Shown here one piece after another: positions 11,107 through 19,003 of a stretch of DNA of 46,404 nt. Below the pieces are notes generated by a model. The model had not been told where the DNA came from, did no database searches, and saw nothing but the letters and a program-made list of their open reading frames with translations. The position numbers and the translations under genes are program-made. Position 1 is the stretch's first letter. The number at the start of each line of letters is the position of its first letter. Source of the stretch: JACVRX01 sp035697245 (lineage in GTDB: Bacteria; Actinomycetota; Actinomycetes; Jiangellales; Jiangellaceae); contig DASSDH010000109.1 of the NCBI GenBank assembly GCA_035697245.1, positions 1 to 46,404 on the forward strand, read 5' to 3'.

Positions 11107-12549
11107 TCACGACTGCCTCGCCTGCTGCCTGATGCGGTTGGTCAACTCCGTCACCTGGTTGTACACACTGCGTCGCTCGGCCATGAGGTGCCGGATTTTT
11201 CGTTCCGCGTGCATCACTGTGGTGTGGTCGCGCCCTCCGAACAGCTGTCCGATTTTCGGCAACGACAACTCGGTGAGTTCGCGGCACAGATACATGGCGA
11301 TCTGCCGGGCCGTCACCAAGACCCGGCTCCGGCTCGAACCCTGCAGGTCTTCGATGGTCAGCCCGTAGTACGCGGCGGTCTGCGCCATGATTGTCGCACC
11401 GGTGATCTCCGGGACGCCGTCGGTCGGAACCAGGTCGCGGAGAACCGCCTCGGCCAACGCCAGTTCGACCGGCTGCCGGTTGAGACTGGCGAAAGCGGTG
11501 ACGCGGATCAGCGCACCTTCCAGCTCGCGGATGTTGGTGGCAATTCGACTGGCGATGTATTCCAGCACGTCGGCCGGAACGTTCAGATGGTCCTGGTCGG
11601 CCTTCTTGGACAAGATCGCAATCCGAGTTTCCAGGTCCGGCGGCTGGACATCGCAGATCAGCCCCCATTCGAACCGGTTGCGGAGCCGGTCCTCCAGTGC
11701 TGAGAGCTGCTTGGGCGGCCGATCGGAGGTGATGACGATCTGCTTGGTCGCGTTGTGCAGTGTGTTGAAGGTGTGGAAGAACTCCTCCTGGGTCTGGATC
11801 TTCCCCTCGAGGAATTGGATGTCGTCGATGAGCAGCACGTCGACGTCGCGATACCGGCGCTGGAAGGCTGATGCTTTGTCGTCGCGGATGGAGTTGATGA
11901 AGTCGTTGGTGAACTCCTCCGAACTCACGTAGCGAACCCTGGTGCCGGGGTAGATCGTGCGGACGTAGTGGCCGATCGCATGCAGCAGGTGAGTCTTTCC
12001 CAGGCCAGAGTCGCCGTAGATCAGCAGCGGGTTGTACGCCTTGCCGGGGGCCTCGGCCACGGCGACCGCGGCGGCGTGGGCGAAGCGGTTGCTCGAGCCG
12101 ATGACGAACGTCTCGAATGCGTAGCGTGGGTTGAGCCGGGACTGTTCGACCTCCGGTCGGCGCGTGACGTCGGGTACCGGGTGTGGAGCGAAGGACGGTT
12201 CGCCGTTGACGGGCGGAGCTCCACCAACGCTCTCGGCCCTTTCTGCCGACTCGGTGAAGCCCGGCACCATGAGCGGCTCATCGGCGAACGGCGCCACACT
12301 GACGGCGAGGCCCACCGGGCGGCCCAGAACACGGCCGAGAGCCTCGACCAACATCGGCCGCAGTCGTTGCTCGAGCTGAATGCGTGCGAAGTCGCTGGGC
12401 ACGGCTACGACAGCGGTGTCTTCGACCAAGGTGAGCGGGCGAGCCTGCTGCAAGAACGCTCGCTGCTGTGGGCCGATCTCGATGTCGTCCAACGTGGCCA
12501 GGGCGGCCCCCCATGCGGCACCGAAATCGCCGCCCGGCTCATCGCTCAC
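11107..12549 (-). CDS. dnaA: Chromosomal replication initiator DnaA
   Basis: An AAA+ ATPase of 480 residues that binds DnaA boxes and opens oriC. Domain I covers about 1-85, a short linker about 85-140. The AAA+ core has Walker A GDSGLGKT (179-186), Walker B LLIDDIQFLEGK (239-250) and ITSDRPP sensor I. The C-terminal DNA-binding domain carries the DnaA signature GRDHTTVMHAERKIRHL. The start is GTG at 12549 preceded by AGGGGAGACA; longer frames starting upstream lack homology. A cluster of DnaA-box-like sites 75-107 bases upstream suggests autoregulation. Confidence 0.98.
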   Translation of the reverse strand: MSDEPGGDFGAAWGAALATLDDIEIGPQQRAFLQQARPLTLVEDTAVVAVPSDFARIQLEQRLRPMLVEALGRVLGRPVGLAVSVAPFADEPLMVPGFTESAERAESVGGAPPVNGEPSFAPHPVPDVTRRPEVEQSRLNPRYAFETFVIGSSNRFAHAAAVAVAEAPGKAYNPLLIYGDSGLGKTHLLHAIGHYVRTIYPGTRVRYVSSEEFTNDFINSIRDDKASAFQRRYRDVDVLLIDDIQFLEGKIQTQEEFFHTFNTLHNATKQIVITSDRPPKQLSALEDRLRNRFEWGLICDVQPPDLETRIAILSKKADQDHLNVPADVLEYIASRIATNIRELEGALIRVTAFASLNRQPVELALAEAVLRDLVPTDGVPEITGATIMAQTAAYYGLTIEDLQGSSRSRVLVTARQIAMYLCRELTELSLPKIGQLFGGRDHTTVMHAERKIRHLMAERRSVYNQVTELTNRIRQQARQS

Positions 12550-12623
12550 ACTGTCTCCCCTTGATCGAGCCCTGCCGATACGGCGTCCGGCGCAGCAGGT
12601 GCTGGCCATCTGGCGTCGCGCTG

Positions 12624-12656
12624 CAGTCCACACGGTCATCCACAGTGTGTGGAGCG
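12624..12656 (-). promoter_or_regulatory. DnaA-box cluster upstream of dnaA
   Basis: Three TCCACA cores occur within 33 bases: CAGTCCACA (12624-12632, plus), TCATCCACA (12636-12644, plus, one mismatch to TTATCCACA) and CGCTCCACA on the minus strand (648-656 of 12 kb). The outer two form an inverted repeat TCCACAC...GTGTGGA (12627-12653). The position suits repression of dnaA by its own product, known for other bacteria; here this is inference. Confidence 0.45.
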
Positions 12657-12909
12657 TAGAGGACGGTGCCTCCACCTACCCATACACACGTGCTGACCTG
12701 CGCAAACACGGTTTTCTCCCCGGCAGGCACGTCGCCGTGACGACGCTGGTCGAATCCGGGACGGTAACAACTCCAACGGGTGGGTTCAACCGGTGTCCAC
12801 AGGTTGTCTCGCGGTTTCCGGCGTGTCGCGTCCGGAATTACCGTTCGTCGAATGCGATGGGTGACGACTTGGTGCCTGTCGGAACACCGTCGGGCGGGGC
12901 GGGTCCGGT

Positions 12910-12939
12910 TTGACCCTGTGGCACCGCGGCACGTACCGT
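12910..12939 (+). promoter_or_regulatory. rpmH promoter
   Basis: TTGACC (12910-12915) and TACCGT (12934-12939) separated by 18 bases match the housekeeping sigma factor consensus of actinobacteria (TTGAC / TAnnnT). The expected start near 12946 gives a leader of about 94 bases for rpmH and drives the rpmH-rnpA-yidD-yidC run. Confidence 0.6.
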
Positions 12940-13039
12940 GGGTCGGTCCGACGAGGGCCCCAGAACACCTGTGTGTGATTCCACACGCCTGGGTAGTCGT
13001 CGGTTCTGACTGTCTGCTCGTCAACGATGGAGCCCGGAC

Positions 13040-13174
13040 GTGAAGCGCACCTTCCAGCCGAACAACCGTCGCCGCGCTCGGACCCACGGCTTCCGGCTGC
13101 GCATGCGGACCCGGGCTGGCCGAGGGATCATCGGCGCTCGTCGTCGCAAGGGCCGTGCGCGGCTGTCTGCCTGA
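13040..13174 (+). CDS. rpmH: 50S ribosomal protein L34
   Basis: A 44-residue, very basic protein beginning MKRTFQPNNRRRARTHGFR and ending GRARLSA, the full L34 sequence pattern. L34 is a small component of the large ribosomal subunit. The start is GTG at 13040, with GGAG 10 bases upstream. It heads the classic rpmH-rnpA-yidD-yidC cluster and is divergent from dnaA. Confidence 0.97.
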   Translation: MKRTFQPNNRRRARTHGFRLRMRTRAGRGIIGARRRKGRARLSA

Positions 13175-13214
13175 GCCGGGCCCGATCACGCCAACGGCAC
13201 TGGGAGGGGTTCGC

Positions 13215-13574
13215 GTGCTGCCTCCCGGGAACAGGTTGCGGCTCACCCGAGAACATCGAGGCACGGTTCGCCATGGCGGCCGAAGTGGTGGCCGCTACGT
13301 GGTCGTGCACGTGCTCGACACTGGTCACGATCGGCCCGCCAGGGCCGGGTTCGTGGTCGGCCGGGCCGTCGGTGGTGCTGTGACGAGAAACGCTGTGCGC
13401 CGTCGGCTCCGTCACCTCGTCCGGGAACGGCTCGGCCGCCTTCCGGATGGATCCCTGGTCGTGGTACGCGCCCACGCCGAGGCGGCGAACGTTGCGAGCG
13501 CACTGCTCGGCCGAGACCTCGACGCGGTACTGGACCGAGCGCTGTCCCGCCGGGACGAAGGTGAACGTTCATGA
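13215..13574 (+). CDS. rnpA: Ribonuclease P protein component
   Basis: The 119-residue protein cofactor that helps the RNase P RNA cleave tRNA 5' leaders. The family signature is GRAVGGAVTRNAVRRRLRHLVRERL (RNR motif), with an N-terminal LPPGNRLRLTREH that matches the family start. The chosen start is GTG at 13215, preceded by GGAGGGG. The gene lies 40 bases after rpmH, and its stop overlaps yidD by 4 bases (ATGA). Confidence 0.95.
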   Translation: MLPPGNRLRLTREHRGTVRHGGRSGGRYVVVHVLDTGHDRPARAGFVVGRAVGGAVTRNAVRRRLRHLVRERLGRLPDGSLVVVRAHAEAANVASALLGRDLDAVLDRALSRRDEGERS

Positions 13575-13855
13575 GCCGCGTCCTAGTGGCGCTGCTCAAG
13601 GCGTACCGACTGCTGATCAGCCCGCTTTATGGCCAAACCTGCCGTTACTACCCCTCCTGTTCCGCGTACGCCTTGAGCGCCATCGAGACGCACGGCAGCC
13701 TGAAGGGCTCCTGGCTGGCGCTGCGCCGGCTCGGCCGCTGCCATCCGTGGACGCCCGGTGGAGTGGATTTCGTCCCGCCACTCGGCTCCTATCGGTGGTG
13801 GGGGATCACCGCGGGTACGGCTGAGAGCCCCCGTCCAGCCGGGCAAGGAGCCTGA
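13571..13855 (+). CDS. yidD: Membrane protein insertion efficiency factor YidD
   Basis: A 94-residue protein with the YidD pattern LLKAYRLLISPLYGQTCRYYPSCSAYALSAIETHG and RRLGRCHPWTPGGVDFVP, including the conserved cysteines Cys-Arg-Tyr-Tyr-Pro-Ser-Cys. An N-terminal amphipathic helix is thought to bind the membrane and help YidC-dependent insertion. The ATG overlaps the rnpA stop, and yidC follows after 6 bases, so the three are coupled. Confidence 0.95.
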   Translation: MSRVLVALLKAYRLLISPLYGQTCRYYPSCSAYALSAIETHGSLKGSWLALRRLGRCHPWTPGGVDFVPPLGSYRWWGITAGTAESPRPAGQGA

Positions 13856-13861
13856 GCACCC

Positions 13862-14806
13862 GTGGACACTCTGCTGACGCCCCTCTACTTCCTGGTCAGC
13901 TGGATCATGATCGGCTGGCACTGGGTGTTCGCGGAGCTGCTCGGCATCCCCAATGACGGAGTCAACTGGGCGTTGTCGATCATCGGTCTGGTCGTCGTGA
14001 TCAGGATCATGCTGATCCCCCTGTTCGTGCGGCAGATCAAGGCGCAGCGGAACATGCAAATGCTGCAGCCGAAGGTCCGCGAGATTCAGAAGAAGTACAA
14101 AGGCGACCGGGAACGTCTCCAGCAGGAGACGATGAAGCTGTACAAGGAAACTGGCACGAACCCGTTCGCCTCGTGCATGCCGATCATCTTGCAGGCGCCG
14201 TTCCTGTTTGCTCTGTTTCGGGTGCTGGACGGGATCGCCAAAGACATCCCACGAGGCGCGTTCGTCAGCCACCCGGAGCTGTTCGAGTCGGCAGAGGCTG
14301 CGACGATCTTCGGAGCTCCGCTGTCGGCCTCGTTCCTGGATGCGCCGAACATCCAGACCAAGATCATCGCAATGGTGATGGTCGTGCTGATGACGCTGAC
14401 GACCTTCCTCACCCAGCGCCAGATCATGCGCAAGAACATGCCGAAGGAAGCGATGGAGGGGCCGTTCGCCCAGCAGCAGAAGATCCTTCTCTACGTGTTG
14501 CCACTGGTCTTCGCCGTCTCTGGGGTTTATTTCCCGCTCGGCGTCGTCCTCTACTGGCTCACCTCCAACATCTGGACGATGGGGCAGCAGTTCTACGTGA
14601 TCCGAAGAATGCCGGCACCGGGCACACCGGCGGAAGAGGCCCACCGGCGGCGGCTGGAGGCAAAGGCACGCCGTCGTGGCGAAGCCGTCCCGGCCAGCGG
14701 GGTGCCGGAACCGGCTCCTCCTCCTCCGCCGGTACGTCAGCAGCCCAAGCGGAACACCCGGTCTCAACGACGAAGCAACGCACAGCGGAACAAGAAGAAG
14801 AAATGA
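13862..14806 (+). CDS. yidC: Membrane protein insertase YidC (Oxa1 family)
   Basis: A 314-residue insertase without the large periplasmic domain of Gram-negative YidC, as is normal for actinobacteria. The core begins MDTLLTPLYFLVSWIMIGWHW. The conserved hydrophilic-groove arginine lies in the segment VVVIRIMLIPLFVRQIKAQRNM, which leads into the cytoplasmic coiled hairpin, followed by helices at about 103-125, 165-185 and 205-235. The tail is highly basic (QRRSNAQRNKKKK), typical of ribosome-binding YidC forms. The start is GTG with AAGGAG 10 bases upstream inside the end of yidD. Confidence 0.95.
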   Translation: MDTLLTPLYFLVSWIMIGWHWVFAELLGIPNDGVNWALSIIGLVVVIRIMLIPLFVRQIKAQRNMQMLQPKVREIQKKYKGDRERLQQETMKLYKETGTNPFASCMPIILQAPFLFALFRVLDGIAKDIPRGAFVSHPELFESAEAATIFGAPLSASFLDAPNIQTKIIAMVMVVLMTLTTFLTQRQIMRKNMPKEAMEGPFAQQQKILLYVLPLVFAVSGVYFPLGVVLYWLTSNIWTMGQQFYVIRRMPAPGTPAEEAHRRRLEAKARRRGEAVPASGVPEPAPPPPPVRQQPKRNTRSQRRSNAQRNKKKK

Positions 14807-14858
14807 CCCAATTGGCTTGGCCAGGACGGTCGAGTCGCCACTCCGCGAGGAGCTCGAG

Positions 14859-15386
14859 ATGAGCGATTCCGTTCAGCCGATGGGGGATCCTGGGCCCGAC
14901 GCGGCTGACCAACAGGCCGACCCGGAGCGGCTGCGCGGGCTCGAACGTGAGGGCGACATCGCTGCCGACTATCTCGAGGGTCTACTCGACATCGCCGATT
15001 TCGACGGGGACATCGACATGGATGTCGAAGCCGACCGCGCCGTAGTGTCCGTGGTCGGCGCCGATCTCGAGGAGCTGGTCGGCGATGACGGGCAGGTGCT
15101 CGAAGCGCTGCAAGAGCTCACCAGGCTGGCTGTCGTTCGGGAGACCGGGGAGCGCAGCAGGCTGATGCTCGACATCGGCGGCTTTCGGGCTCGAAAACGT
15201 GCCGAGCTGACCGTGCTGGCCGGGCAGATGGCGCAGCAAGCTCGCACCAGTGGCGAGCCGGTTCGGCTGGTTCCGATGACCCCGTTCGAGCGAAAAGTCA
15301 TCCACGACGCGGTCGCCGCCGCCGGCCTGCGCAGTGAGTCCGAGGGTGAGGAGCCGGAACGTTTCGTCGTCGTCCTGCCCAACTGA
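14859..15386 (+). CDS. jag: KH-R3H RNA-binding protein (Jag/KhpB-like)
   Basis: A 175-residue single-stranded nucleic-acid-binding protein. A KH domain covers about 40-105 (DMDVEADRAVVSVVGADLEELVGDDGQVL); its GxxG loop reads GDDG, an acidic version unlike the usual GKRG, which may weaken RNA contact. An R3H domain follows (MTPFERKVIHDAVAAA). The N-terminal Jag domain of Firmicutes is absent. The ATG at 14859 has a good GAGGAG site. The gene lies between yidC and rsmG as in most actinobacteria. Known homologues influence cell-wall synthesis and RNA regulation. Confidence 0.88.
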   Translation: MSDSVQPMGDPGPDAADQQADPERLRGLEREGDIAADYLEGLLDIADFDGDIDMDVEADRAVVSVVGADLEELVGDDGQVLEALQELTRLAVVRETGERSRLMLDIGGFRARKRAELTVLAGQMAQQARTSGEPVRLVPMTPFERKVIHDAVAAAGLRSESEGEEPERFVVVLPN

Positions 15387-15426
15387 GAACTCCGGTGATG
15401 GAGTCGATCGTCGGTAGAGCCGAGCG

Positions 15427-16140
15427 GTGTTTCACGTGAAACATGGCATCGACTCCGCCGCGGGCACAGTTGTGCCCTCGACCCCGGCCGTGGCCAGCGA
15501 CGTCTTCGGCGATCGGTTGCCGCTGGCGGAACGCTACGTCGATCTGCTGGTGACTGACGGCATTCAACGTGGGGTGATCGGGCCGCATGAGGTACCGCGA
15601 ATCTGGCCACGGCACATCCTCAACTGCGCGGTCGTTCACCCGGCCATACCACCCGGCGCCGTGGTCGCCGACGTCGGGTCCGGCGCCGGCCTGCCGGGAG
15701 TGGTCGTGTCGATCGTCCGAGCGGACTTGTCGCTGTTCCTTGTCGAACCATCGCAGCGGCGGGTCGACTTCCTGATCGCGGTGGTGGCCCAGCTGGGATT
15801 GAGCAACGTTGCCGTCCGGCGCGCGCGTGCCGAGGAGTTGACCGCCGAGCTCAGCGTTGATGTCGTCACCGCTCGGGCGGTCGCCCCGTTGGAGCGGCTC
15901 GTACCGTGGACGCTGCCCTTGCTGGCGCCCGGTGGCCGAATGGTGGCGCTGAAGGGCCGATCGGTCCAGGCCGAACTGGACCGGACAGAGCCACTTCTGC
16001 GCAGGATCGGCGCGAGGTCCTGGTGGGTCGACGAGTACGGTTCCGGCATCGTTCGACCGCCGACACGGGTCGCAATCGTCGAAGTCGGGACTCGAGTAGG
16101 CCAAGCTGTACCCCGATGGCGAACGACGAGGAGGAGTTGA
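15427..16140 (+). CDS. rsmG: 16S rRNA (guanine-N7) methyltransferase RsmG
   Basis: A 237-residue S-adenosylmethionine-dependent enzyme that methylates G527 (E. coli numbering) of 16S rRNA. The binding motif is VADVGSGAGLPGVVVSIVRAD, followed by LVEPSQRRVDFL and VTARAVAPLERL. The GTG start at 15427 makes the protein begin MFHVKH, because a parS site overlaps the first codons; the same N-terminus is common in actinobacterial RsmG. No strong ribosome binding site precedes it, and a later start is possible. parA follows after 2 bases. Confidence 0.95.
   Translation: MFHVKHGIDSAAGTVVPSTPAVASDVFGDRLPLAERYVDLLVTDGIQRGVIGPHEVPRIWPRHILNCAVVHPAIPPGAVVADVGSGAGLPGVVVSIVRADLSLFLVEPSQRRVDFLIAVVAQLGLSNVAVRRARAEELTAELSVDVVTARAVAPLERLVPWTLPLLAPGGRMVALKGRSVQAELDRTEPLLRRIGARSWWVDEYGSGIVRPPTRVAIVEVGTRVGQAVPRWRTTRRS
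15428..15443. other. parS centromere-like site 1
   Basis: TGTTTCACGTGAAACA, a perfect 16-bp palindrome matching the parS consensus TGTTNCACGTGAAACA. It is the nucleation site for ParB and lies at codons 1-6 of rsmG, about 4.5 kb from oriC. Confidence 0.97.
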
Positions 16141-16142
16141 GC

Positions 16143-17285
16143 GTGTCGGCGACGGTTTCCGGGCTTGGTTGGCCGGAGACCGGTCATACCGCCGACACGG
16201 CCGACTCAAGCGACGGTTCCGCAGGTGCCCATCTCGGTTGGCCCGACGACGCTCGGCCGGCCGAGCCGACCGGCTCGCCGATGCGCGCTGGCGGTGCCAC
16301 CCCTGCAGCGAGCACGACCATGAACCGCGTCATGGCGGCGGCCGAGATCGCGATGTCGGCCCCGATGCCTGACTCGGCGCTCGATACGGACACCCCGATC
16401 GCGCAGCAGGCTGCTGCCGCGCTGCGCGTGGTCGACCGGCGTGCGCCCTTCCCGGCTCCCCCCGTCACTCGGATCATGGTCGTCGCCAACCAGAAGGGCG
16501 GGGTGGGAAAGACGACCACGACGGTCAACCTCGCCGCGGCGCTCGCCTTCCATGGCCTTGACGTGCTCGTCATCGACCTCGATCCGCAGGGCAACGCCTC
16601 GACCGCGCTCGGCATCGACCATCATGCTGACATCCCCAGTGTGTACGACGTGCTGGTCGACGGCGCGGCGATGGCGGACATCGTGACGGCTGTGGATGGC
16701 GTGGAGAGGCTGCGCTGTGTTCCGGCGACCATCGATCTCGCCGGCGCCGAGATCGAATTGGTGTCGGTCGTCGCCCGGGAGTCGCGGCTGCAGAAAGCGC
16801 TGCGGGCCCACCTCAAGGAACACGGTGTCCAGTACGACTACGTGCTGATCGACTGTCCACCCTCGCTCGGCCTGCTCACAGTGAACGCCCTGGTCGGCGG
16901 GGACGAGGTGTTGATTCCGATCCAATGCGAGTACTACGCCCTCGAAGGGCTGAGCCAACTGCTCAAGAACATCGACTTGGTACGCGCCCACCTGAATCCG
17001 GCGCTGGCGGTCACCACCATCCTGCTGACGATGTACGACGGACGAACCCGATTGGCCGCACAGGTAGCCGACGAGGTTCGTCGGCACTTCGGCGACACGG
17101 TGCTACGGACTACCATTCCGCGTTCGGTTCGAGTCAGCGAGGCGCCCAGTTATGGACAGACGGTGATGACCTATGACCCGGGATCGAGCGGGGCGTTGTC
17201 ATATCTCGAGGCGGCTCGGGAGATGGCAATCCGGGGCGCTCCTGGGGTGACAGCGATTGGCGATACCAGGAGGGAGAAGCTGTGA
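16143..17285 (+). CDS. parA: Chromosome partitioning ATPase ParA
   Basis: A Walker-type ATPase of 380 residues that moves ParB-parS complexes over the nucleoid. The deviant Walker A KGGVGKTTTTVNLAAAL begins near residue 119; DLDPQGNASTALG and VLIDCPPSLG complete the nucleotide site. An extension of about 110 residues precedes the core. It is Pro/Ala/Asp-rich, contains LGWP twice, and ends in the TPIAQQAAAAL segment seen in other actinobacterial ParA proteins. The chosen start is GTG at 16143 with an AGGAGGAG site; ATG 16116 is an alternative. The stop overlaps parB as GTGA. Confidence 0.96.
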   Translation: MSATVSGLGWPETGHTADTADSSDGSAGAHLGWPDDARPAEPTGSPMRAGGATPAASTTMNRVMAAAEIAMSAPMPDSALDTDTPIAQQAAAALRVVDRRAPFPAPPVTRIMVVANQKGGVGKTTTTVNLAAALAFHGLDVLVIDLDPQGNASTALGIDHHADIPSVYDVLVDGAAMADIVTAVDGVERLRCVPATIDLAGAEIELVSVVARESRLQKALRAHLKEHGVQYDYVLIDCPPSLGLLTVNALVGGDEVLIPIQCEYYALEGLSQLLKNIDLVRAHLNPALAVTTILLTMYDGRTRLAAQVADEVRRHFGDTVLRTTIPRSVRVSEAPSYGQTVMTYDPGSSGALSYLEAAREMAIRGAPGVTAIGDTRREKL

Positions 17286-18364
17286 GCGAGCGTCGACGTG
17301 GACTCGGCCGCGGGCTCGGTGCGTTGATTCCCACGAGTCCGATCCGGGAGAGCCGAGGCGCCGAAGCCCGCCCGGCGCCCGTCGACGTGTTCTTCACCGG
17401 CTCCGACGGAGAGACAGGAGACGGCGCCGCCGCTGTTCCACGTGAAACAGAGGGGACGGCTGCGGCGGGCGACGCGCCCGAAGCCGGGCTCGTCCCCGTG
17501 GCCGGAGCGCATTTCAGCGAGATTCCGGTCGATGGGATCTCACCCAACCCGCGGCAGCCTCGGGCAGTCTTCGACGAAGACGCCATGGCGGAGCTGGTCG
17601 AGTCGATCCGCGAAGTCGGATTGCTGCAGCCGGTCGTCGTAAGAGCACTGCCGGGTGGGCGATACGAACTGGTCATGGGCGAGCGCCGGTGGCGCGCAGC
17701 GGTCCGGGCTGGCCTCGCGACGATCCCCGCCATCGTCCGCCACACTCACGACGACGCCATGCTCCGCGATGCCCTGCTCGAGAACCTGCACCGCAGCAAC
17801 CTGAATCCGCTGGAGGAAGCGGCGGCGTACCAGCAGCTGCTCGACGATTTCGGCTGCACGCATGACGAACTTGCCACCCGCATTCAGCGGTCTCGGCCGC
17901 AGATCTCCAACACCTTGCGGCTGCTCAAGCTCCCGCCCGCCGTCCAACGCCGGGTGGCGGCCGGCGTCCTGTCGGCAGGTCATGCACGTGCCCTGCTGGC
18001 ACTGACCGATGCGCCGGCGCAGGAACGGCTCGCCCAGCGGATCGTCGCCGAGGGCCTCAGCGTGCGGTCGGTCGAGGAGATCGTCGCGGTCGGAGGCGAT
18101 GTGGCTCCTCACCGCCGCGCCGCGCCGGCCCCCAAACCGGTCGCTCCGCGGTTGGCCGACATCGCGGCGACACTCTCCGAGCGCCTGGACACCCGAGTCA
18201 GGGTCGAGCTGGGCCGGCGTAAGGGAAAGGTCACGATCGAGTTCGCCAGTCTCGACGACCTCGAACGGATCATCACCTCGATTACGACCACCGACGCGCC
18301 GGCACACCTCCGGGCCGATACGCCCGAGCCCCGTTCGTCCGCGCCAGCGATGGTGCGCGGCTAG
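17282..18364 (+). CDS. parB: Chromosome partitioning CTPase ParB
   Basis: A 360-residue ParB. An N-terminal ParA-interacting segment begins with RRGLGRGLGALIP. The CTP-binding domain has GERRWRAA (133-140) and ENLHRSNLNPLEEAAAYQQLL. A helix-turn-helix segment recognises parS (RIQRSRPQISNTLRLLKLP). The C-terminal dimerisation domain (RVELGRRKGKVTIEFASLDDLERI) follows. ParB loads at parS and spreads as a sliding clamp. A parS site lies within its own coding sequence (residues about 51-56). The GTG start overlaps the parA stop. Its TAG shares bases with the stop of the convergent GNAT gene. Confidence 0.97.
   Translation: MSERRRGLGRGLGALIPTSPIRESRGAEARPAPVDVFFTGSDGETGDGAAAVPRETEGTAAAGDAPEAGLVPVAGAHFSEIPVDGISPNPRQPRAVFDEDAMAELVESIREVGLLQPVVVRALPGGRYELVMGERRWRAAVRAGLATIPAIVRHTHDDAMLRDALLENLHRSNLNPLEEAAAYQQLLDDFGCTHDELATRIQRSRPQISNTLRLLKLPPAVQRRVAAGVLSAGHARALLALTDAPAQERLAQRIVAEGLSVRSVEEIVAVGGDVAPHRRAAPAPKPVAPRLADIAATLSERLDTRVRVELGRRKGKVTIEFASLDDLERIITSITTTDAPAHLRADTPEPRSSAPAMVRG
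17434..17449. other. parS centromere-like site 2 (inside parB)
   Basis: TGTTCCACGTGAAACA fits the parS consensus at every defined base. It is read in parB as Val-Pro-Arg-Glu-Thr, in the poorly conserved linker where such a sequence is tolerated. It lies 2.0 kb from parS site 1. Confidence 0.95.
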
Positions 18365-18987
18365 ACCGGACGCAGGGCCGGCTCTCGAACGACGGAGCCC
18401 AGAATGCGCTCGACCGCGACCTCCACGTCCTCGCGCCAGTTCACCGTGGATCGCAGATCGAGCCGGAAACGGGGCCAGCGGTCATGCGGCCGAACGATCT
18501 GGAACCCGAGCGCGGACAGGTACTCGGCGGGCAGGAGACACGCCGGCCGATCCCACCGGGCGTCACCGAACGCCTCAATGGCCCTGGTGCCGCGCTGCAG
18601 CAGATCCTTCGCGGCCGCCTGAACGAGAGAGCGGCCGACTCCGCCTCCGTGGTGCTCCGCCTGTACGAAGGCGGTCACCAGCAGGATCGCGTCCGGGCTG
18701 ACCGGACTGGTGGGAAAGCTGGCAGCCCGAGGAACTATTGACGGCGGCGCGTACAGAACGTGACCAATGGGCTGGCTTCCGGCATATGCTACGAAACCAC
18801 AGCTGCCCCACTCGAGCATGACCGCGGAGAGCCAAGCCTCTTTTTCCAGCGCCACGTCTCCCGAGTCCTGCGCCCGCTGAGCAGCGACCGGATCGAGCTC
18901 CCAGCTCACGCAGGACCGGCACGGCCGGGAGAGGTCGTCGAGATTGTCGAGGGTCAAGGCGGCCAACCGCCGACTCGCGGCGTGCAC
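18361..18987 (-). CDS. GNAT family N-acetyltransferase
   Basis: A 208-residue protein with a GNAT acetyl-CoA-binding region: AILLVTAFVQAEHHGGGVGRSLVQAAAKDLLQRGTRAIEAFG, where the GGVGRSL segment stands at the pyrophosphate-binding loop. The N-terminal part has an unusual CRSCVSWELDP motif shared by a group of actinobacterial GNAT proteins. The substrate is unknown. The chosen start is GTG 18987 with GGGGAGG upstream; longer frames would run into cwlM. It lies 16 bases after cwlM and so probably belongs to the trxB-trxA-cwlM transcript. Its TAG overlaps the parB TAG at the palindrome CTAG. Confidence 0.85.
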   Translation of the reverse strand: MHAASRRLAALTLDNLDDLSRPCRSCVSWELDPVAAQRAQDSGDVALEKEAWLSAVMLEWGSCGFVAYAGSQPIGHVLYAPPSIVPRAASFPTSPVSPDAILLVTAFVQAEHHGGGVGRSLVQAAAKDLLQRGTRAIEAFGDARWDRPACLLPAEYLSALGFQIVRPHDRWPRFRLDLRSTVNWREDVEVAVERILGSVVREPALRPV

Positions 18988-19003
18988 GACGACCTCCCCG
19001 ATC

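Larger units (their letters stand above)
12550..13039. other. Divergent dnaA / rpmH intergenic region
   Basis: A 490-base gap with no gene. It holds a DnaA-box-like cluster near dnaA (12624-12656), another box GTGTCCACA (12793-12801, plus, one mismatch), a good rpmH promoter (12910-12939) and a small hairpin in the rpmH leader (GTGTG at 12973-12977 pairing with CACAC at 12982-12986). A dnaA promoter must also be here; a possible -10 TACGCT on the minus strand lies near the box cluster, without a convincing -35. Confidence 0.6.

Noticed and set aside
12550..12675. N-terminal extension of dnaA to 12675
   Set aside because: The extra residues have no DnaA homology, while GTG 12549 has a good ribosome binding site.
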